DNA of 64,000 nucleotides from Sterolibacteriaceae bacterium (GTDB taxonomy: Bacteria > Pseudomonadota > Gammaproteobacteria > Burkholderiales > Rhodocyclaceae): contig JANYCD010000073.1 in assembly GCA_025360425.1 (NCBI GenBank), positions 1 to 64,000 on the forward strand, written 5' to 3'. The stretch's first letter is position 1; every line of letters begins with the position of its first letter. The notes under the pieces were generated by a model. That model worked only from the letters and a program-made list of their open reading frames with translations. It ran no database searches and was not told the origin of the DNA. The position numbers were made by a program, and so were the translations under genes. Positions 1-9,468 of this stretch are shown here, one piece after another.

Positions 1-16
1 GTCGCAAATAACCAGA

Positions 17-910
17 TCAAAGCATTGCTTTGAGCAGCTTCCCCATCTCAGAAGGATTACGCGTCACTGTAAAACCGCACTCTTCCATGATGGCAAGCTT
101 TGCGTCGGCAGTATCGGCGCCGCCCGAGATCAACGCACCGGCATGCCCCATGCGCTTGCCTGGAGGTGCGGTAACGCCGGCGATGAACCCGACGATCGGC
201 TTCTTCATGTTTGCCTTGCACCAGCGCGCTGCGTCGGCTTCGTCAGGACCGCCGATCTCGCCAATCATGATGACGGCATCGGTTTCCGGATCGTCGTTGA
301 ACATTTTCATGACTTCGATGTGCTTGAGCCCGTTAATCGGGTCGCCACCGATACCAACCGCGGAGGACTGACCCAGCCCGATCTCGGTCAATTGACCTAC
401 AGCTTCATAGGTCAGGGTTCCGGAACGGGAAACCACGCCGATGCGACCTTTTCTGTGAATGTGGCCAGGCATGATGCCGATCTTGATTTCATCCGGAGTA
501 ATCAAACCGGGGCAATTGGGCCCCAACAGCAAAGTCTTCTTGCCACCAGCAGCTTCCTTGGCCCTCATTTTGTTGCGGACCATCAGCATGTCCCGCACGG
601 GGATTCCCTCGGTGATGCAGATTGCCAGATCCAGATCGGCTTCCACTGCTTCCCAGATGGCATCAGCGGCACCCGCAGGTGGCACATAGATGACGGATAC
701 GGTGGCGCCGGTTGCCTTCACGGCTTCCTTGACGGAGCCATAGATCGGAATATTGAAAATGCTCTCGCCGGCCTTCTTCGGGTTTACGCCGGCAACGAAG
801 CAATTCTTGCCGTTGGCGTACTCCTGACATTTCTCGGTGTGAAACTGGCCGGTCTTGCCGGTGATGCCCTGGGTAATGACCCGGGTGTTCTTGTTGATCA
901 GAATCGACAT
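17..910 (-). CDS. sucD: Succinyl-CoA synthetase (ADP-forming) alpha subunit
   Basis: TCA-cycle enzyme interconverting succinyl-CoA and succinate with ATP formation in the cytoplasm; the alpha subunit binds CoA and carries the phosphohistidine. The 297-residue product has the expected length. It has an N-terminal Rossmann CoA-binding region (VITQGITGKTGQFH near residue 11) and, near residue 250, RMGHAGALISG, which carries the active-site His. It lies 11 bp downstream of sucC in the usual sucC-sucD order, so one mRNA and a 1:1 complex are expected. Family and length agree throughout, so the call is firm. Confidence 0.98.
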   Translation of the reverse strand: MSILINKNTRVITQGITGKTGQFHTEKCQEYANGKNCFVAGVNPKKAGESIFNIPIYGSVKEAVKATGATVSVIYVPPAGAADAIWEAVEADLDLAICITEGIPVRDMLMVRNKMRAKEAAGGKKTLLLGPNCPGLITPDEIKIGIMPGHIHRKGRIGVVSRSGTLTYEAVGQLTEIGLGQSSAVGIGGDPINGLKHIEVMKMFNDDPETDAVIMIGEIGGPDEADAARWCKANMKKPIVGFIAGVTAPPGKRMGHAGALISGGADTADAKLAIMEECGFTVTRNPSEMGKLLKAML

Positions 911-921
911 TCAGTTGCTCC

Positions 922-2082
922 TTACTTGACCGCAGCGACAATCTTCTCGGCCGCTTCGGCCATGCTATTGGCGGAAATGATGGGCAGGCCGGAATCCTTG
1001 AGAATCTGTTTGCCGACATCCTCATTGGTGCCCTTCATGCGTACCACCAGCGGCACGCTCAGATGGACTTCCTTGGCTGCGGCAACCACACCGGCAGCGA
1101 TGGTGTCGCAGCGCATGATGCCGCCGAAAATATTCACCAGGATGCCCTTGACCTTGGGGTTTCTGAGCATGATCTTGAAGGCTTCGGTCACCTTCTCGGC
1201 GGTAGCCCCGCCGCCCACGTCAAGGAAGTTGGCCGGCTCGGCGCCGAACAGCTTGATGGTATCCATCGTCGCCATCGCCAGGCCGGCACCATTCACCAGG
1301 CAACCGATATTGCCGTCCAGCGAGATATAGGCCAGGTCGAATTTCGAGGCCTCGATTTCATCGGCGTTTTCTTCATCCAGATCGCGGTAAGCCACGATTT
1401 CGGGATGCCGAAACAAGGCATTGGAATCAAAGTTGAACTTTGCGTCGAGTGCCTTGATATCGCCGTTGCCTTCAAGGATCAATGGATTTATTTCCGCCAA
1501 CGAAGCATCGGTTTCCATGTAACAGGTATACAGTTTCTTGATCTGGTCGACTGCCCGGGCGATTGACTCCGCAGGCACCCCGATGCCACGCGCCAGATTT
1601 TCGGCCTGCTTGTCGGTCATGCCGACGAGAGGATCAATAAACTCCTTGAGTATTTTTTCCGGCGTACTGTGGGCGACTTCCTCGATGTCCATCCCGCCTT
1701 CACTCGACGCCATAATGGCCACCTTTTGCGTGGCGCGGTCAGTCAATGCGGCGAGGTAATACTCCTTCTTGATATCTGCGCCGTCTTCGACCAGCAGGCG
1801 GCGAACCTTCTGTCCTTCGGGACCAGTTTGATGGGTCACCAATTGCATGCCGAGTATCTGACCGGCGTATTGCTTCACTTCGTCAAGCGATTTGGCGACT
1901 TTCACTCCGCCACCCTTGCCACGACCGCCGGCATGAATCTGAGCCTTGACCACCCATACCTTACCGCCCAGTGTTTGTGCGGCCTTGACGGCATCATCGA
2001 CCGAGAAACAGGGAATGCCGCGCGGGGTGGCAACACCGAACTTCCTCAGGATTTCCTTACCCTGATACTCATGGATTTTCAT
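922..2082 (-). CDS. sucC: Succinyl-CoA synthetase (ADP-forming) beta subunit
   Basis: Nucleotide- and substrate-binding partner of SucD. The 386-residue product starts with [17 protein letters not shown], the standard SucC N-terminus. It has the ATP-grasp region ([19 protein letters not shown], about residues 45-63) and the C-terminal ligase domain with GGGATAEKV and [11 protein letters not shown]. It is first in the sucCD operon. The upstream gap of about 160 bp to the end of paaN should contain the promoter, but I see no convincing hexamer pair there. Confidence 0.98.
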   Translation of the reverse strand: MKIHEYQGKEILRKFGVATPRGIPCFSVDDAVKAAQTLGGKVWVVKAQIHAGGRGKGGGVKVAKSLDEVKQYAGQILGMQLVTHQTGPEGQKVRRLLVEDGADIKKEYYLAALTDRATQKVAIMASSEGGMDIEEVAHSTPEKILKEFIDPLVGMTDKQAENLARGIGVPAESIARAVDQIKKLYTCYMETDASLAEINPLILEGNGDIKALDAKFNFDSNALFRHPEIVAYRDLDEENADEIEASKFDLAYISLDGNIGCLVNGAGLAMATMDTIKLFGAEPANFLDVGGGATAEKVTEAFKIMLRNPKVKGILVNIFGGIMRCDTIAAGVVAAAKEVHLSVPLVVRMKGTNEDVGKQILKDSGLPIISANSMAEAAEKIVAAVK

Positions 2083-2246
2083 GCATCATCCTTGCGATTG
2101 TTTATTTGGGAGCCTTACCGCCAGCGCAGTGTTGCAGCGCAGGCCTCATTACGGGTAGAGACAGGAATGCGCCACACCTAAGGCGCGCTGCCGCGCATGG
2201 TATCGCACCGTCGGGGCGCCATTTTAAGCGCAATGATTTCAAGCGT

Positions 2247-3920
2247 TTATGGAGCGTCACCGGCAACTTGGCGGCGCGCACCGATAATCTGGAAGCGTCT
2301 GGTCACAAAAGCGCTGTCAATATGGGCGGCACTACCGCAAGGGTTCGCGCCGCTACCGTGCACGTCGGAAAAGCCGCCCTCCTGATTGATCAGCAATCCG
2401 CCTGTCAGGTTCAGTGACAGGGCAACACCGACGCGCAAGGATATTTCGGCGGAGAATTCATGCAAACGGGGGTTGGTGGAATATACCGCGAACGTCAAGG
2501 CACCTTTGTCACGCATCACACGTTCCGCAATGGCCAGGCTTTCCGCGCTGGTTCCGGTTTCAACGACCACGAGAACCGGACCAAAGTGCTCTCTCGCATA
2601 GGTAGCCTCATCGCTGACCGGAACTTTCAGCAACAAAGGGGTATGCACCCGGGCTTCCGGCCAGTGCGGATGTGCAAGAGGAAATGAATCCCGCAGTACC
2701 TCGCCCAAGTCGCGGGCAGCATTGATGTGATCAAGGGTTTCCGGGGAGCGAAGCGCGCCCAATACCTCTACGGCACGTGCCGGGTCTTCCACCAGTTTGC
2801 CAATGGCGAAGGCCATATCCCTGCCAAATTGCTCACTGGAAACCAGTCCGTCCCGAGTTTGCACGCCTTCCCGCGACACCAGCAGTACCCTTGGCGCAGT
2901 ACATATCTGCCCCGAATACAGGCACAGGCTCAACGTTAAATTACGCAACATGCCTTTGTAGTCGTCGGTGGAGTCCACCACTACGCAATTCACGCTCGAC
3001 TTTTGGGTAAACACTGCAGCATGGGTGGCATGCTCCTCAATCCATTCACCGAACCCGGAACTTCCTGTGGAATCGATGATGCGGATTTCTGGTTTGAGCG
3101 CCAGGAGTTTGCCCACTGGCGTCGCCGCATCGTCGATCTGCAGGGTCACAAGGTTCGCGTCAAAGCCTGCCTCCTTCAAGGTCTGGCGCGCCACCGCCAC
3201 GGTAATCGCCAGCGGCAGGATGACCTCAGGATGGGCTTTGATGATCACTGCATTGCCCGTCACAAGATTGGCAAACAGTGCAGGATAACTATTCAATGTC
3301 GGCGCAACGGCAGACGCAATGACCAGAGCGACGCCACGTGGTGTGACAGTGAAAGATTTTTCAATTTTCAGCGGCGGATTCTTTCCCTGCGGCTTCTCCC
3401 AGATTACTGACGCCGGCACCTGCCTCATCTCCCGGTAGGCAACAGCGACCGCTTCGAGGCCGCGACCCTGGGCACTGACCGTCGAGTATTGAAACGCCAC
3501 GGCAAAAGGCTGTCCGGTCGTGTGGATCAAGGCCTGAGCCATCTCCATGCTGTTCTCGTTGAGGCGAGAAAGTATTTCCAGACATACGCCGGCTCTGGTG
3601 TCGGCGCCCGCCTTGGTCCATGCATGCATCGCCATTCGTGCGGCAATGATCAACGCATCCGGATTGCATAACGGATAAGTGACATTGAGCGGCAAGCCAT
3701 ATGGAGAAATCTCTTCGCCGCCGCGCCCAACTACGCCGGGTTGATCCAGATAGAAGGAGGCATCACGATAAGCCTCGAAGGCGATACGACCTTTTTCAAT
3801 CGCGTTATCACCATAACTCGCAGGGCTTTCCGAAAAGGGGCTCCAGAACTCGCGCATTTCGACCGCAACGACGGCCTTGTGCAACAAGGCTGAATGCTTC
3901 TCGAACATGGGATGAGACAT
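2247..3920 (-). CDS. paaN: PaaN-type aldehyde dehydrogenase (phenylacetate degradation)
   Basis: The 557-residue product belongs to the aldehyde dehydrogenase superfamily and resembles the stand-alone PaaN proteins annotated in aerobic phenylacetyl-CoA catabolism, which oxidise the ring-opened semialdehyde intermediate. Visible features are the PFSESPASYG N-terminus, a long ALDH core and the nucleophile region LYSGQICTAPR, whose Cys is the likely catalytic residue. I chose the start at MSHPMFEKH (3920) rather than the in-frame Met 30 bp upstream because PaaN proteins start there. No other paa gene is in the window, so the pathway role is inferred from family. It is divergent from msrA. Confidence 0.8.
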   Translation of the reverse strand: MSHPMFEKHSALLHKAVVAVEMREFWSPFSESPASYGDNAIEKGRIAFEAYRDASFYLDQPGVVGRGGEEISPYGLPLNVTYPLCNPDALIIAARMAMHAWTKAGADTRAGVCLEILSRLNENSMEMAQALIHTTGQPFAVAFQYSTVSAQGRGLEAVAVAYREMRQVPASVIWEKPQGKNPPLKIEKSFTVTPRGVALVIASAVAPTLNSYPALFANLVTGNAVIIKAHPEVILPLAITVAVARQTLKEAGFDANLVTLQIDDAATPVGKLLALKPEIRIIDSTGSSGFGEWIEEHATHAAVFTQKSSVNCVVVDSTDDYKGMLRNLTLSLCLYSGQICTAPRVLLVSREGVQTRDGLVSSEQFGRDMAFAIGKLVEDPARAVEVLGALRSPETLDHINAARDLGEVLRDSFPLAHPHWPEARVHTPLLLKVPVSDEATYAREHFGPVLVVVETGTSAESLAIAERVMRDKGALTFAVYSTNPRLHEFSAEISLRVGVALSLNLTGGLLINQEGGFSDVHGSGANPCGSAAHIDSAFVTRRFQIIGARRQVAGDAP

Positions 3921-4033
3921 GGTTTCCCCCGCGACGCTCCAGACTTGCAACAGCCAAGCCGGATTTGAAAACGATTATAGTTGTTGGCCTTCCATGCGGC
4001 ATATTATCGACAACATACTTTGGAGGATAGACC

Positions 4034-4570
4034 ATGCTCGAATCGGCAACTTTAGGCGGTGGATGTTTCTGGTGCGTGGAAGCAGCGCTGAAACAGCTTG
4101 AAGGCGTCGCGACCGCAGAGTCGGGATATTGCGGTGGCCACGTGACAAACCCCGACTACGGCGCAGTATGCGGCGGAACCACTGGTCATGTGGAGGTGGT
4201 GCGCTTCAGTTTCGATCCGACGAAGATCGATTATCGAACACTGCTGCTGGCATTTTTTGCGGCGCATGACCCAACCACCCACGACAGGCAGGGCAATGAC
4301 GTCGGGCCGCAGTACCGCTCCGCGATATTCACCCACTCGGATGAACAGGCGCGTATCGCCCGGGATTTGATAACAGAACTCGGTGCGGACAAGGTTTGGC
4401 CCGACCCGATTGTGACGGAGGTACTCGTTGCCCCAACGTTCTGGCCGGCCGAGGATTACCATCAGGATTATTTTTTCAACAATCCGAATCAGTCCTATTG
4501 CGCTTATATCGTGGCACCCAAAGTGGCCAAGCTGCGAAAGTCTTTCAGTGACAGGATTAAAAAAAGCTGA
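4034..4570 (+). CDS. msrA: Peptide-methionine (S)-S-oxide reductase
   Basis: Repairs oxidised methionine (S-sulfoxide) in proteins, using thioredoxin for turnover. The 178-residue product carries the signature GGGCFWCVEA, with catalytic Cys11 and a second Cys14, followed by EVVRFSFDP and HDPTTHDRQGNDVGPQYRS, all typical of MsrA. A GGAGG-type ribosome site lies just before ATG 4034. A weak sigma-70-like pair, TTGTTG (3981-3986) and TATTAT (4002-4007), sits upstream with a short 15-bp spacer. It is monocistronic or co-transcribed with the following FimV-like gene (9-bp gap). Confidence 0.96.
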   Translation: MLESATLGGGCFWCVEAALKQLEGVATAESGYCGGHVTNPDYGAVCGGTTGHVEVVRFSFDPTKIDYRTLLLAFFAAHDPTTHDRQGNDVGPQYRSAIFTHSDEQARIARDLITELGADKVWPDPIVTEVLVAPTFWPAEDYHQDYFFNNPNQSYCAYIVAPKVAKLRKSFSDRIKKS

Positions 4571-4611
4571 ACGCACGCATGCGTCGGACATTCAATGGTT
4601 GGGGTTTTTCC

Positions 4612-5781
4612 ATGATGCGGATTAGCAGGTCTTCTTTTCCATTTGCCTTATTCATCGCACGACTAGCCGCATTCTCGGCAATCGGGTGCACCACGCAAAG
4701 TCATGCCGAAACCAGCCTGCAAGCTTCCTACAGCATAGGGCCGAAATCCGAAAAAACCGTCGTGGAATCTGCCCCGCATGACTCTTCCGCCATCGAGGTA
4801 CCACTTCGGCTCGAATACGAGTTAACGACACGTGTCGTCCGCATGACTCAGACAACCAAGGAGTTGCGCGCAATCGTCGAGACTATGCCCGGTCCAACTC
4901 TTCCATCAGTCAAAACGCCGCCGCTACCCCCGGTGCGTTATGCCAACCTGCTTGAGGAAACCCTGGCCCGGTTAAACCATGTTGAGCAACTGATTGCCGA
5001 AATCACCCACATCATCCGGGGCATGCCTGATGTGCCTCGAAGCGAGGCGACTGCTGCCACTCCTTCTTTATCGAGCCCTGCGGCACCGCAGGCTGAGGGC
5101 ATAGCAGCGCACACAACCGTTGCGCCAAGGCCATTGTCAAAACCACCTTCCACGCCGGACATCTCAACTCCGGTTCCGATAGTGCGCGCGATCTCCCTGG
5201 CGATTGGCGGACTCATCGCCGCAGTGGTGGCGATATATCTGCGGCGGCAATTCTTGCGCAGCCGGCCGTCAAGAAAAGAACTGGCCGATGCTATCGAAAT
5301 CCCATCGCTTCGGGATGACGCGCTTGAGTTGGCAGATGTCATGACCTCAATGGGGCTCGCAGATGGCGCGGCACAGGGACTGGTCGAGCACATCCGCACC
5401 AACCCGCGCCAGGCGCTGACGCATTGGTTAAGGCTGCTCACGGTTTATCGCCAGACGGGCAAGCGGGTTGAGTTCGAAAAAGCTGCCGAAGAAGTCCACT
5501 CGACCTTCAATATCAAACCCGAGAACTGGAATGAAAACAATAATGGTGGCAATCGCGACGCATCATTGGAAAACTACCCACACATTACTGCGCAGTTGAA
5601 AAAACTCTGGCCGACGCCGGAATGCAGCGAATATCTGCTCAGCCTGCTGGCCGATAATCGCAACGGCACGCGTGAAGGTTTCCCGCCTCCGGTGGTAGAG
5701 GAAATTGTGCTCTTGCTGGCCATGCTGCGCACTGAAGAAAGCGCGGCGTCAACCTATGCCGGATTGTCGATGTCGACATAA
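4612..5781 (+). CDS. FimV-like membrane/periplasmic protein of unknown function
   Basis: A hydrophobic N-terminus ending in AIGC then TTQSHAE looks like a signal peptide, possibly of a lipoprotein, although the lipobox is poor. It is followed by a Pro/Ala-rich region and one transmembrane helix around residues 187-211. The C-terminal cytoplasmic part (DALELADVMTSMGLADGAAQ, then ALTHWLRLLTVYRQTGKRVEFEKAA) resembles the TPR-like segment of betaproteobacterial FimV-type proteins. In that family the region helps polar and type IV pilus assembly; function here is inferred. The start could also be the ATG at 4579. The 3' end overlaps the convergent Nif3-family gene by 28 bp. Confidence 0.55.
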   Translation: MMRISRSSFPFALFIARLAAFSAIGCTTQSHAETSLQASYSIGPKSEKTVVESAPHDSSAIEVPLRLEYELTTRVVRMTQTTKELRAIVETMPGPTLPSVKTPPLPPVRYANLLEETLARLNHVEQLIAEITHIIRGMPDVPRSEATAATPSLSSPAAPQAEGIAAHTTVAPRPLSKPPSTPDISTPVPIVRAISLAIGGLIAAVVAIYLRRQFLRSRPSRKELADAIEIPSLRDDALELADVMTSMGLADGAAQGLVEHIRTNPRQALTHWLRLLTVYRQTGKRVEFEKAAEEVHSTFNIKPENWNENNNGGNRDASLENYPHITAQLKKLWPTPECSEYLLSLLADNRNGTREGFPPPVVEEIVLLLAMLRTEESAASTYAGLSMST

Positions 5782-6500
5782 TCACAGGCAATGCCGAAGT
5801 GTTGCGCCAAATGTTCGCCAAGCGCCTTTACGCCATAACGTTCGGTGGCGTGATGCCCGGCCGCGATATAAGGCACACCCGATTCCCGTGCCAGATGAAC
5901 CGTCTGTTCGGATATTTCGCCGCTCACGTAGAGATCAGCACTCGCTGCAATCGCCTGCTCAAGATAACCCTGAGCCCCGCCAGTGCACCAGGCCAGCCGA
6001 GATACCATGCGGTCGGAGTTGCCTGCCAATATGACAGCCCGGCCCAATGAATGCTCCAGCGAAGCAGCAACCTGAGACGCGGGAAGCGGCGTTTCGAGTG
6101 TGCCCAGAAACCCAATCTCCTGCTCCGCGAAACGTCCTTCCACGCGCCAACCGAGGCGCCGTGCAAGTTGCGCGTTGTTACCCAGTTCGGCATGCGCATC
6201 GAGCGGCAGATGGTAGGCCAGCAGATTGATGTCGTGACGCAGAAGCGTCGCCAGTCGTGCCTTGCGAATGCCTGAAATCCGTCCATCCTCGCCACGCCAG
6301 AAATAACCGTGATGAACCAGAATCGCATCGGCATCGCAGGCAACCGCGGCATCCAGCAGGGCCTGGCTCGCCGTCACACCACAGACCACCTTGCGAATCT
6401 GCGCCCGCCCTTCCACTTGCAGACCGTTTGGGCAATAATCGCGGAAACGTGCTGCCTCCAGCAGGTTGTCGAGATATACAGCCAGTTCATCACGCAGCAT
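5754..6500 (-). CDS. Nif3-like dinuclear metal-centre protein (YbgI family)
   Basis: The 248-residue product matches the Nif3/YbgI family, hexameric proteins with a di-metal site; some act as GTP cyclohydrolase 1 type 2 homologues, but the physiological role is unsettled. Visible features are FRDYCPNGLQVEG, the metal-ligand segment ILVHHGYFW, YHLPLDAHAELGNNAQLA, and C-terminal AAGHHATERYGV. Length is normal for the short bacterial form. It is divergent from the DegS-type protease and convergent with, and overlapping by 28 bp, the FimV-like gene. Confidence 0.9.
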   Translation of the reverse strand: MLRDELAVYLDNLLEAARFRDYCPNGLQVEGRAQIRKVVCGVTASQALLDAAVACDADAILVHHGYFWRGEDGRISGIRKARLATLLRHDINLLAYHLPLDAHAELGNNAQLARRLGWRVEGRFAEQEIGFLGTLETPLPASQVAASLEHSLGRAVILAGNSDRMVSRLAWCTGGAQGYLEQAIAASADLYVSGEISEQTVHLARESGVPYIAAGHHATERYGVKALGEHLAQHFGIACDYVDIDNPA

Positions 6501-6580
6501 TGATATTCTCCAATAAGGCTAATCCTGCACGTTAATGGACGGGCTTCAGCCCATCCGCTTCAACAAGTCCAGACAAAATT

Positions 6581-7735
6581 ATGCGCCGCCTCTGGTTGAT
6601 CTTTGCACAGACCGTCACACTTTGCGTTGCAATCCTGTTCGTGGTGCAGACCCTCAAACCGGAATGGCTTGCGCGCAACGTTGTCCAGAACGGCATTGCC
6701 GAGATACGGGAAGCCTCACCCAATTTTGCAACGAGCAAAGCCCTCAGCTCTTACGCTGACGCAGCGCGCAAAGCGGTGCCAGCGGTAGTGCATATCTACA
6801 CCTCCCAGGAAGTCAAGGCGCCGCGCCAGCCGTTCCTCAATGATCCGTTGTTTCGCCATTTTTTTGGCGACGGGAATGACGAACAACCCCAGCGACGTTC
6901 GGGCCTGGGTAGCGGCGTCATCGTCTCCGCCGACGGTTATATCCTGACCAACAACCATGTCGTCGAAGGCGCCGACGAAATAGAGGTCGCCTTGAACGAT
7001 GGCCGAAAATTCAGCGCTCAGGTGGTCGGCACCGATCCCGATTCCGATGTCGCCGTGCTGCGCATCAAGGCCGGCAGCAATCTGCCCGTCATTACCTTCG
7101 GCTCAGCCGAGTCGCTACAGGTTGGCGATGTCGTACTGGCCATCGGCAACCCCTTTGGCGTCGGTCAAACCGTTACCTCGGGGATTGTTTCCGCACTGGG
7201 GCGTTCACATCTCGGCATCAATACCTTCGAAAATTTCATCCAGACCGATGCCGCCATCAACCCCGGCAACTCCGGCGGCGCGCTGGTGGACAGTAACGGC
7301 AACCTGATCGGCATCAATACCGCGATCTATTCCCAGAGCGGCGGTTCCATGGGCATAGGCTTCGCCATCCCGGCTTCCCTTGCGCGCAGTGTCATGGAGC
7401 AGATCATCCGCAGCGGTACCGTAACGCGCGGCTGGGTTGGTGTGGAAGTTCAGGAAATCACACCGGACCTGGCCGAATCATTCCATCTCGCTGATACCAA
7501 AGGCGTGCTAGTCGCCGGAATACAACGCGACAGTCCGGCGGACAAAGCCGGCTTCAAACCCGGTGATGTGCTGCTTGAGGTGAATGGCAAGGCCGTCGGC
7601 GATGTGCAGGCCATGGTGGCATTGATCGCCGCGCTGGAACCTGGCCATACGGGTCGCTTCAAACTGCGTCGCAACGCCCGCGACATTGATCTCGATGTCA
7701 CCATCGGCAAGCGGCCGAGCCGACAGCGCGACTAG
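6581..7735 (+). CDS. DegS/AlgW-type trypsin-like serine protease with one PDZ domain
   Basis: The 384-residue product has an N-terminal anchor helix (about residues 4-23), a trypsin-like domain with triad His126 (TNNHVVEG), Asp156 (SDVAVL) and Ser231 (GNSGGAL), and a single C-terminal PDZ domain. This is the DegS/AlgW layout: a periplasm-facing inner-membrane protease that senses outer-membrane protein stress and cleaves the sigma-E anti-sigma factor. Location next to the tat genes is common in betaproteobacteria. It could instead be a general HtrA, but one PDZ and the membrane anchor favour DegS. Confidence 0.9.
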   Translation: MRRLWLIFAQTVTLCVAILFVVQTLKPEWLARNVVQNGIAEIREASPNFATSKALSSYADAARKAVPAVVHIYTSQEVKAPRQPFLNDPLFRHFFGDGNDEQPQRRSGLGSGVIVSADGYILTNNHVVEGADEIEVALNDGRKFSAQVVGTDPDSDVAVLRIKAGSNLPVITFGSAESLQVGDVVLAIGNPFGVGQTVTSGIVSALGRSHLGINTFENFIQTDAAINPGNSGGALVDSNGNLIGINTAIYSQSGGSMGIGFAIPASLARSVMEQIIRSGTVTRGWVGVEVQEITPDLAESFHLADTKGVLVAGIQRDSPADKAGFKPGDVLLEVNGKAVGDVQAMVALIAALEPGHTGRFKLRRNARDIDLDVTIGKRPSRQRD

Positions 7736-7758
7736 TGCCAGCAGTTGAATCTGTAGTG

Positions 7759-8484
7759 CTAGCTTTTCTCGGCCTTGCCGAGCATGCCGGCGACGATGAT
7801 GCCCAACTCGTAGAGCAGGCAGAGCGGAACCGCTAGCAGAAACTGGGACAACACGTCCGGCGGCGTAAATACTGCCCCGACCACGAACGCGCCAACGATC
7901 ACATAAGGACGAATCTCGCGCAACTTGTCCACGCTGACAATGCCTGTCCGCACCAGCACGACAACGATGACCGGCACCTCAAAGGTAATGCCAAAGGCAA
8001 TGAATGTGGACATGACAAAGGACAAGTACTTGTCGATGTCCGTCATCACCGCAACACCTTCGGGTGCGAATTTATTGACGAAGGTAAACACCGTCGGGAA
8101 CACCACGAAAAACGCGAACGCCATGCCGGTGAAGAACAACGTGACGCTGGCAACCACCAGTGGCAGCACCAGCTTCTTCTCATGTGAATAAAGTCCTGGA
8201 GCGACAAAAGCCCAAGCCTGATAGAGCACATAGGGCAAAGCCACCAGAAAGGACGTCATCAAGGTCACTTTCATGGGCACGAAGAAGGCGCCGACCACAT
8301 CGGTCGCGATCATGTGGCCACCATGCGGCATCGAGGCCAGCATCGGCCCCGCGAGCAATGAGTAGATGTCGCGCGCCCAATGGACCAGGCACAGAAACAC
8401 AACAAGAATGGCAATCAGGGCGCGAATCAGGCGCTCACGCAACTCCACCAGATGGGAGATGAAGCTTTCCGGAATCTCGGACAT
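7759..8484 (-). CDS. tatC: Twin-arginine translocase subunit TatC
   Basis: Multispanning receptor of the Tat system, which exports folded proteins bearing twin-arginine signals. The 241-residue product has six hydrophobic segments and the conserved loop LYQAWAFVAPGLYSHEK (about residues 86-102), plus FVVFPTVFTF and the N-terminal SHLVELRERL. Its ATG overlaps the tatB stop by one base (TGATG), indicating translational coupling. It is the last gene of the his-hint-tat transcription unit. Confidence 0.98.
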   Translation of the reverse strand: MSEIPESFISHLVELRERLIRALIAILVVFLCLVHWARDIYSLLAGPMLASMPHGGHMIATDVVGAFFVPMKVTLMTSFLVALPYVLYQAWAFVAPGLYSHEKKLVLPLVVASVTLFFTGMAFAFFVVFPTVFTFVNKFAPEGVAVMTDIDKYLSFVMSTFIAFGITFEVPVIVVVLVRTGIVSVDKLREIRPYVIVGAFVVGAVFTPPDVLSQFLLAVPLCLLYELGIIVAGMLGKAEKS

Positions 8485-8822
8485 CAGGGCTTATGTTCCA
8501 GATCTGGCAGTGGTTCTGGCTTGACCGGAGGAGCAAACGTTGGATCAAGGGTCGGATCGATTGCATGTTCAACCTGTTTCAGCTCATGCGTCATCTGGGT
8601 TTCAAGAGACTGGACGCTCTCTTTCACATCCTGATGCAACCGGTTCATTTCGTCGAGCTGTATTTCGCGATTGACCTCGGCCTTGACGTCGCTGGCATAA
8701 CGCTGCAAGCGTCCCAGCAACGCACCGGCCATGCGCGCCACGCGCGGCAGGCGCTCCGGCCCGATGACGACCAGCGCCACCACGCCAATAACGATCAGTT
8801 CCGAAACATCGACATCAAACAT
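8484..8822 (-). CDS. tatB: Sec-independent translocase subunit TatB
   Basis: Single-span partner of TatC in Tat signal-peptide recognition. The 112-residue product starts MFDVDVSELIVIGVVALVV and continues GPERLPRVAR, the TatB hinge signature, then an amphipathic charged helix and a Pro-rich tail. It differs from TatA in length and in the Glu in the N-terminal helix. It is separated from tatA by 66 bp containing an intrinsic-terminator-like hairpin, so expression may be lower than that of tatA. Confidence 0.95.
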   Translation of the reverse strand: MFDVDVSELIVIGVVALVVIGPERLPRVARMAGALLGRLQRYASDVKAEVNREIQLDEMNRLHQDVKESVQSLETQMTHELKQVEHAIDPTLDPTFAPPVKPEPLPDLEHKP

Positions 8823-8835
8823 GTTTCATTCCAGC

Positions 8836-8861
8836 AAAAAAAGAGCGGGGCTCGCCCGCTC
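8836..8861 (-). terminator. Intercistronic intrinsic terminator between tatA and tatB
   Basis: Read on the minus strand (the direction of tatA to tatB) there is a stem GAGCGGG / CCCGCTC with a 5-nt loop, immediately followed by seven T residues. This is the canonical layout of a Rho-independent terminator, sitting inside the operon just after tatA. It probably acts as a partial terminator, lowering tatBC relative to tatA. Confidence 0.75.
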
Positions 8862-8888
8862 GCTCCATGAACCCGATCGCGGACCGGC

Positions 8889-9107
8889 TCATCCCTTGGA
8901 CTTCTCCTTGACTTCGCCTTCAACGGTGTGGCCAACGTGCTGCTCGGTCTCGGCAGACTTGTCAGCGGACGCTTCGCGCATGCCGTCCTTGAATCCCTTG
9001 ACGGCGCTACCCAAGTCCCTGCCGACATTGCCCAACTTCTTGGTGCCGAACACCAGCGCCACAATCACCAGCACGATCAACCAGTGCCATATGCTCCAGC
9101 TTCCCAT
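8889..9107 (-). CDS. tatA: Sec-independent translocase subunit TatA
   Basis: Pore-forming Tat subunit. The 72-residue product has the N-terminal helix [21 protein letters not shown], then [19 protein letters not shown], the typical TatA hinge and amphipathic helix, and an acidic tail. It lies 9 bp after hint in the minus-strand operon and is followed by a terminator-like hairpin, consistent with the known need for TatA in excess over TatB and TatC. Confidence 0.96.
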   Translation of the reverse strand: MGSWSIWHWLIVLVIVALVFGTKKLGNVGRDLGSAVKGFKDGMREASADKSAETEQHVGHTVEGEVKEKSKG

Positions 9108-9116
9108 AATTTTCTC

Positions 9117-9467
9117 CTACAGTCGTTGCACCATCGGGCCAACTGGCTCCGGGCCACCGAGTACATGAAAGTGCAAATGATACACCTCCTGTCCACCCAC
9201 CCGGCCGGTGTTGGCGATCAGCCGGAAGCCATCATCCAGCCCTTCGCCACGGGCCAGTTCACCGGCCTTTGTGAGGATTTTTCCGAGGGCCGCATGGTGT
9301 CGCACATCGGCATCGTAGAGCGTTGCAATGTGCGCCTTCGGGATGATCATGAAATGCACAGGGCGCTGCGGATTGATGTCGTGGAAGGCGAAGATGTCGT
9401 CGTCCTCATAGATTTTTCGGCTCGGGATTTCTCCCTTTGCAATCTTGCAAAAGATGCAATCGGTCAT
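9117..9467 (-). CDS. hinT: HIT family purine nucleoside phosphoramidase (HinT-like)
   Basis: The 116-residue product starts MTDCIFCKIAKGEIPSR and ends with the histidine triad YHLHFHVLGG, so it is a HinT-type hydrolase of AMP-lysine/phosphoramidates. I used the Met at 9467, which gives the classical N-terminus with Cys4 and Cys7; an upstream in-frame start would run back into hisE. It sits between hisE and tatA, the usual betaproteobacterial arrangement. Its link to histidine synthesis is positional only. Confidence 0.95.
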   Translation of the reverse strand: MTDCIFCKIAKGEIPSRKIYEDDDIFAFHDINPQRPVHFMIIPKAHIATLYDADVRHHAALGKILTKAGELARGEGLDDGFRLIANTGRVGGQEVYHLHFHVLGGPEPVGPMVQRL

Positions 9468-9468
9468 T

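Noticed and set aside
143-1330. A 395-codon open frame on the plus strand opposite sucC/sucD.
   Set aside because: It lies antisense to two highly conserved enzymes, has no recognisable domain, and is an expected by-product of GC-biased codon positions.
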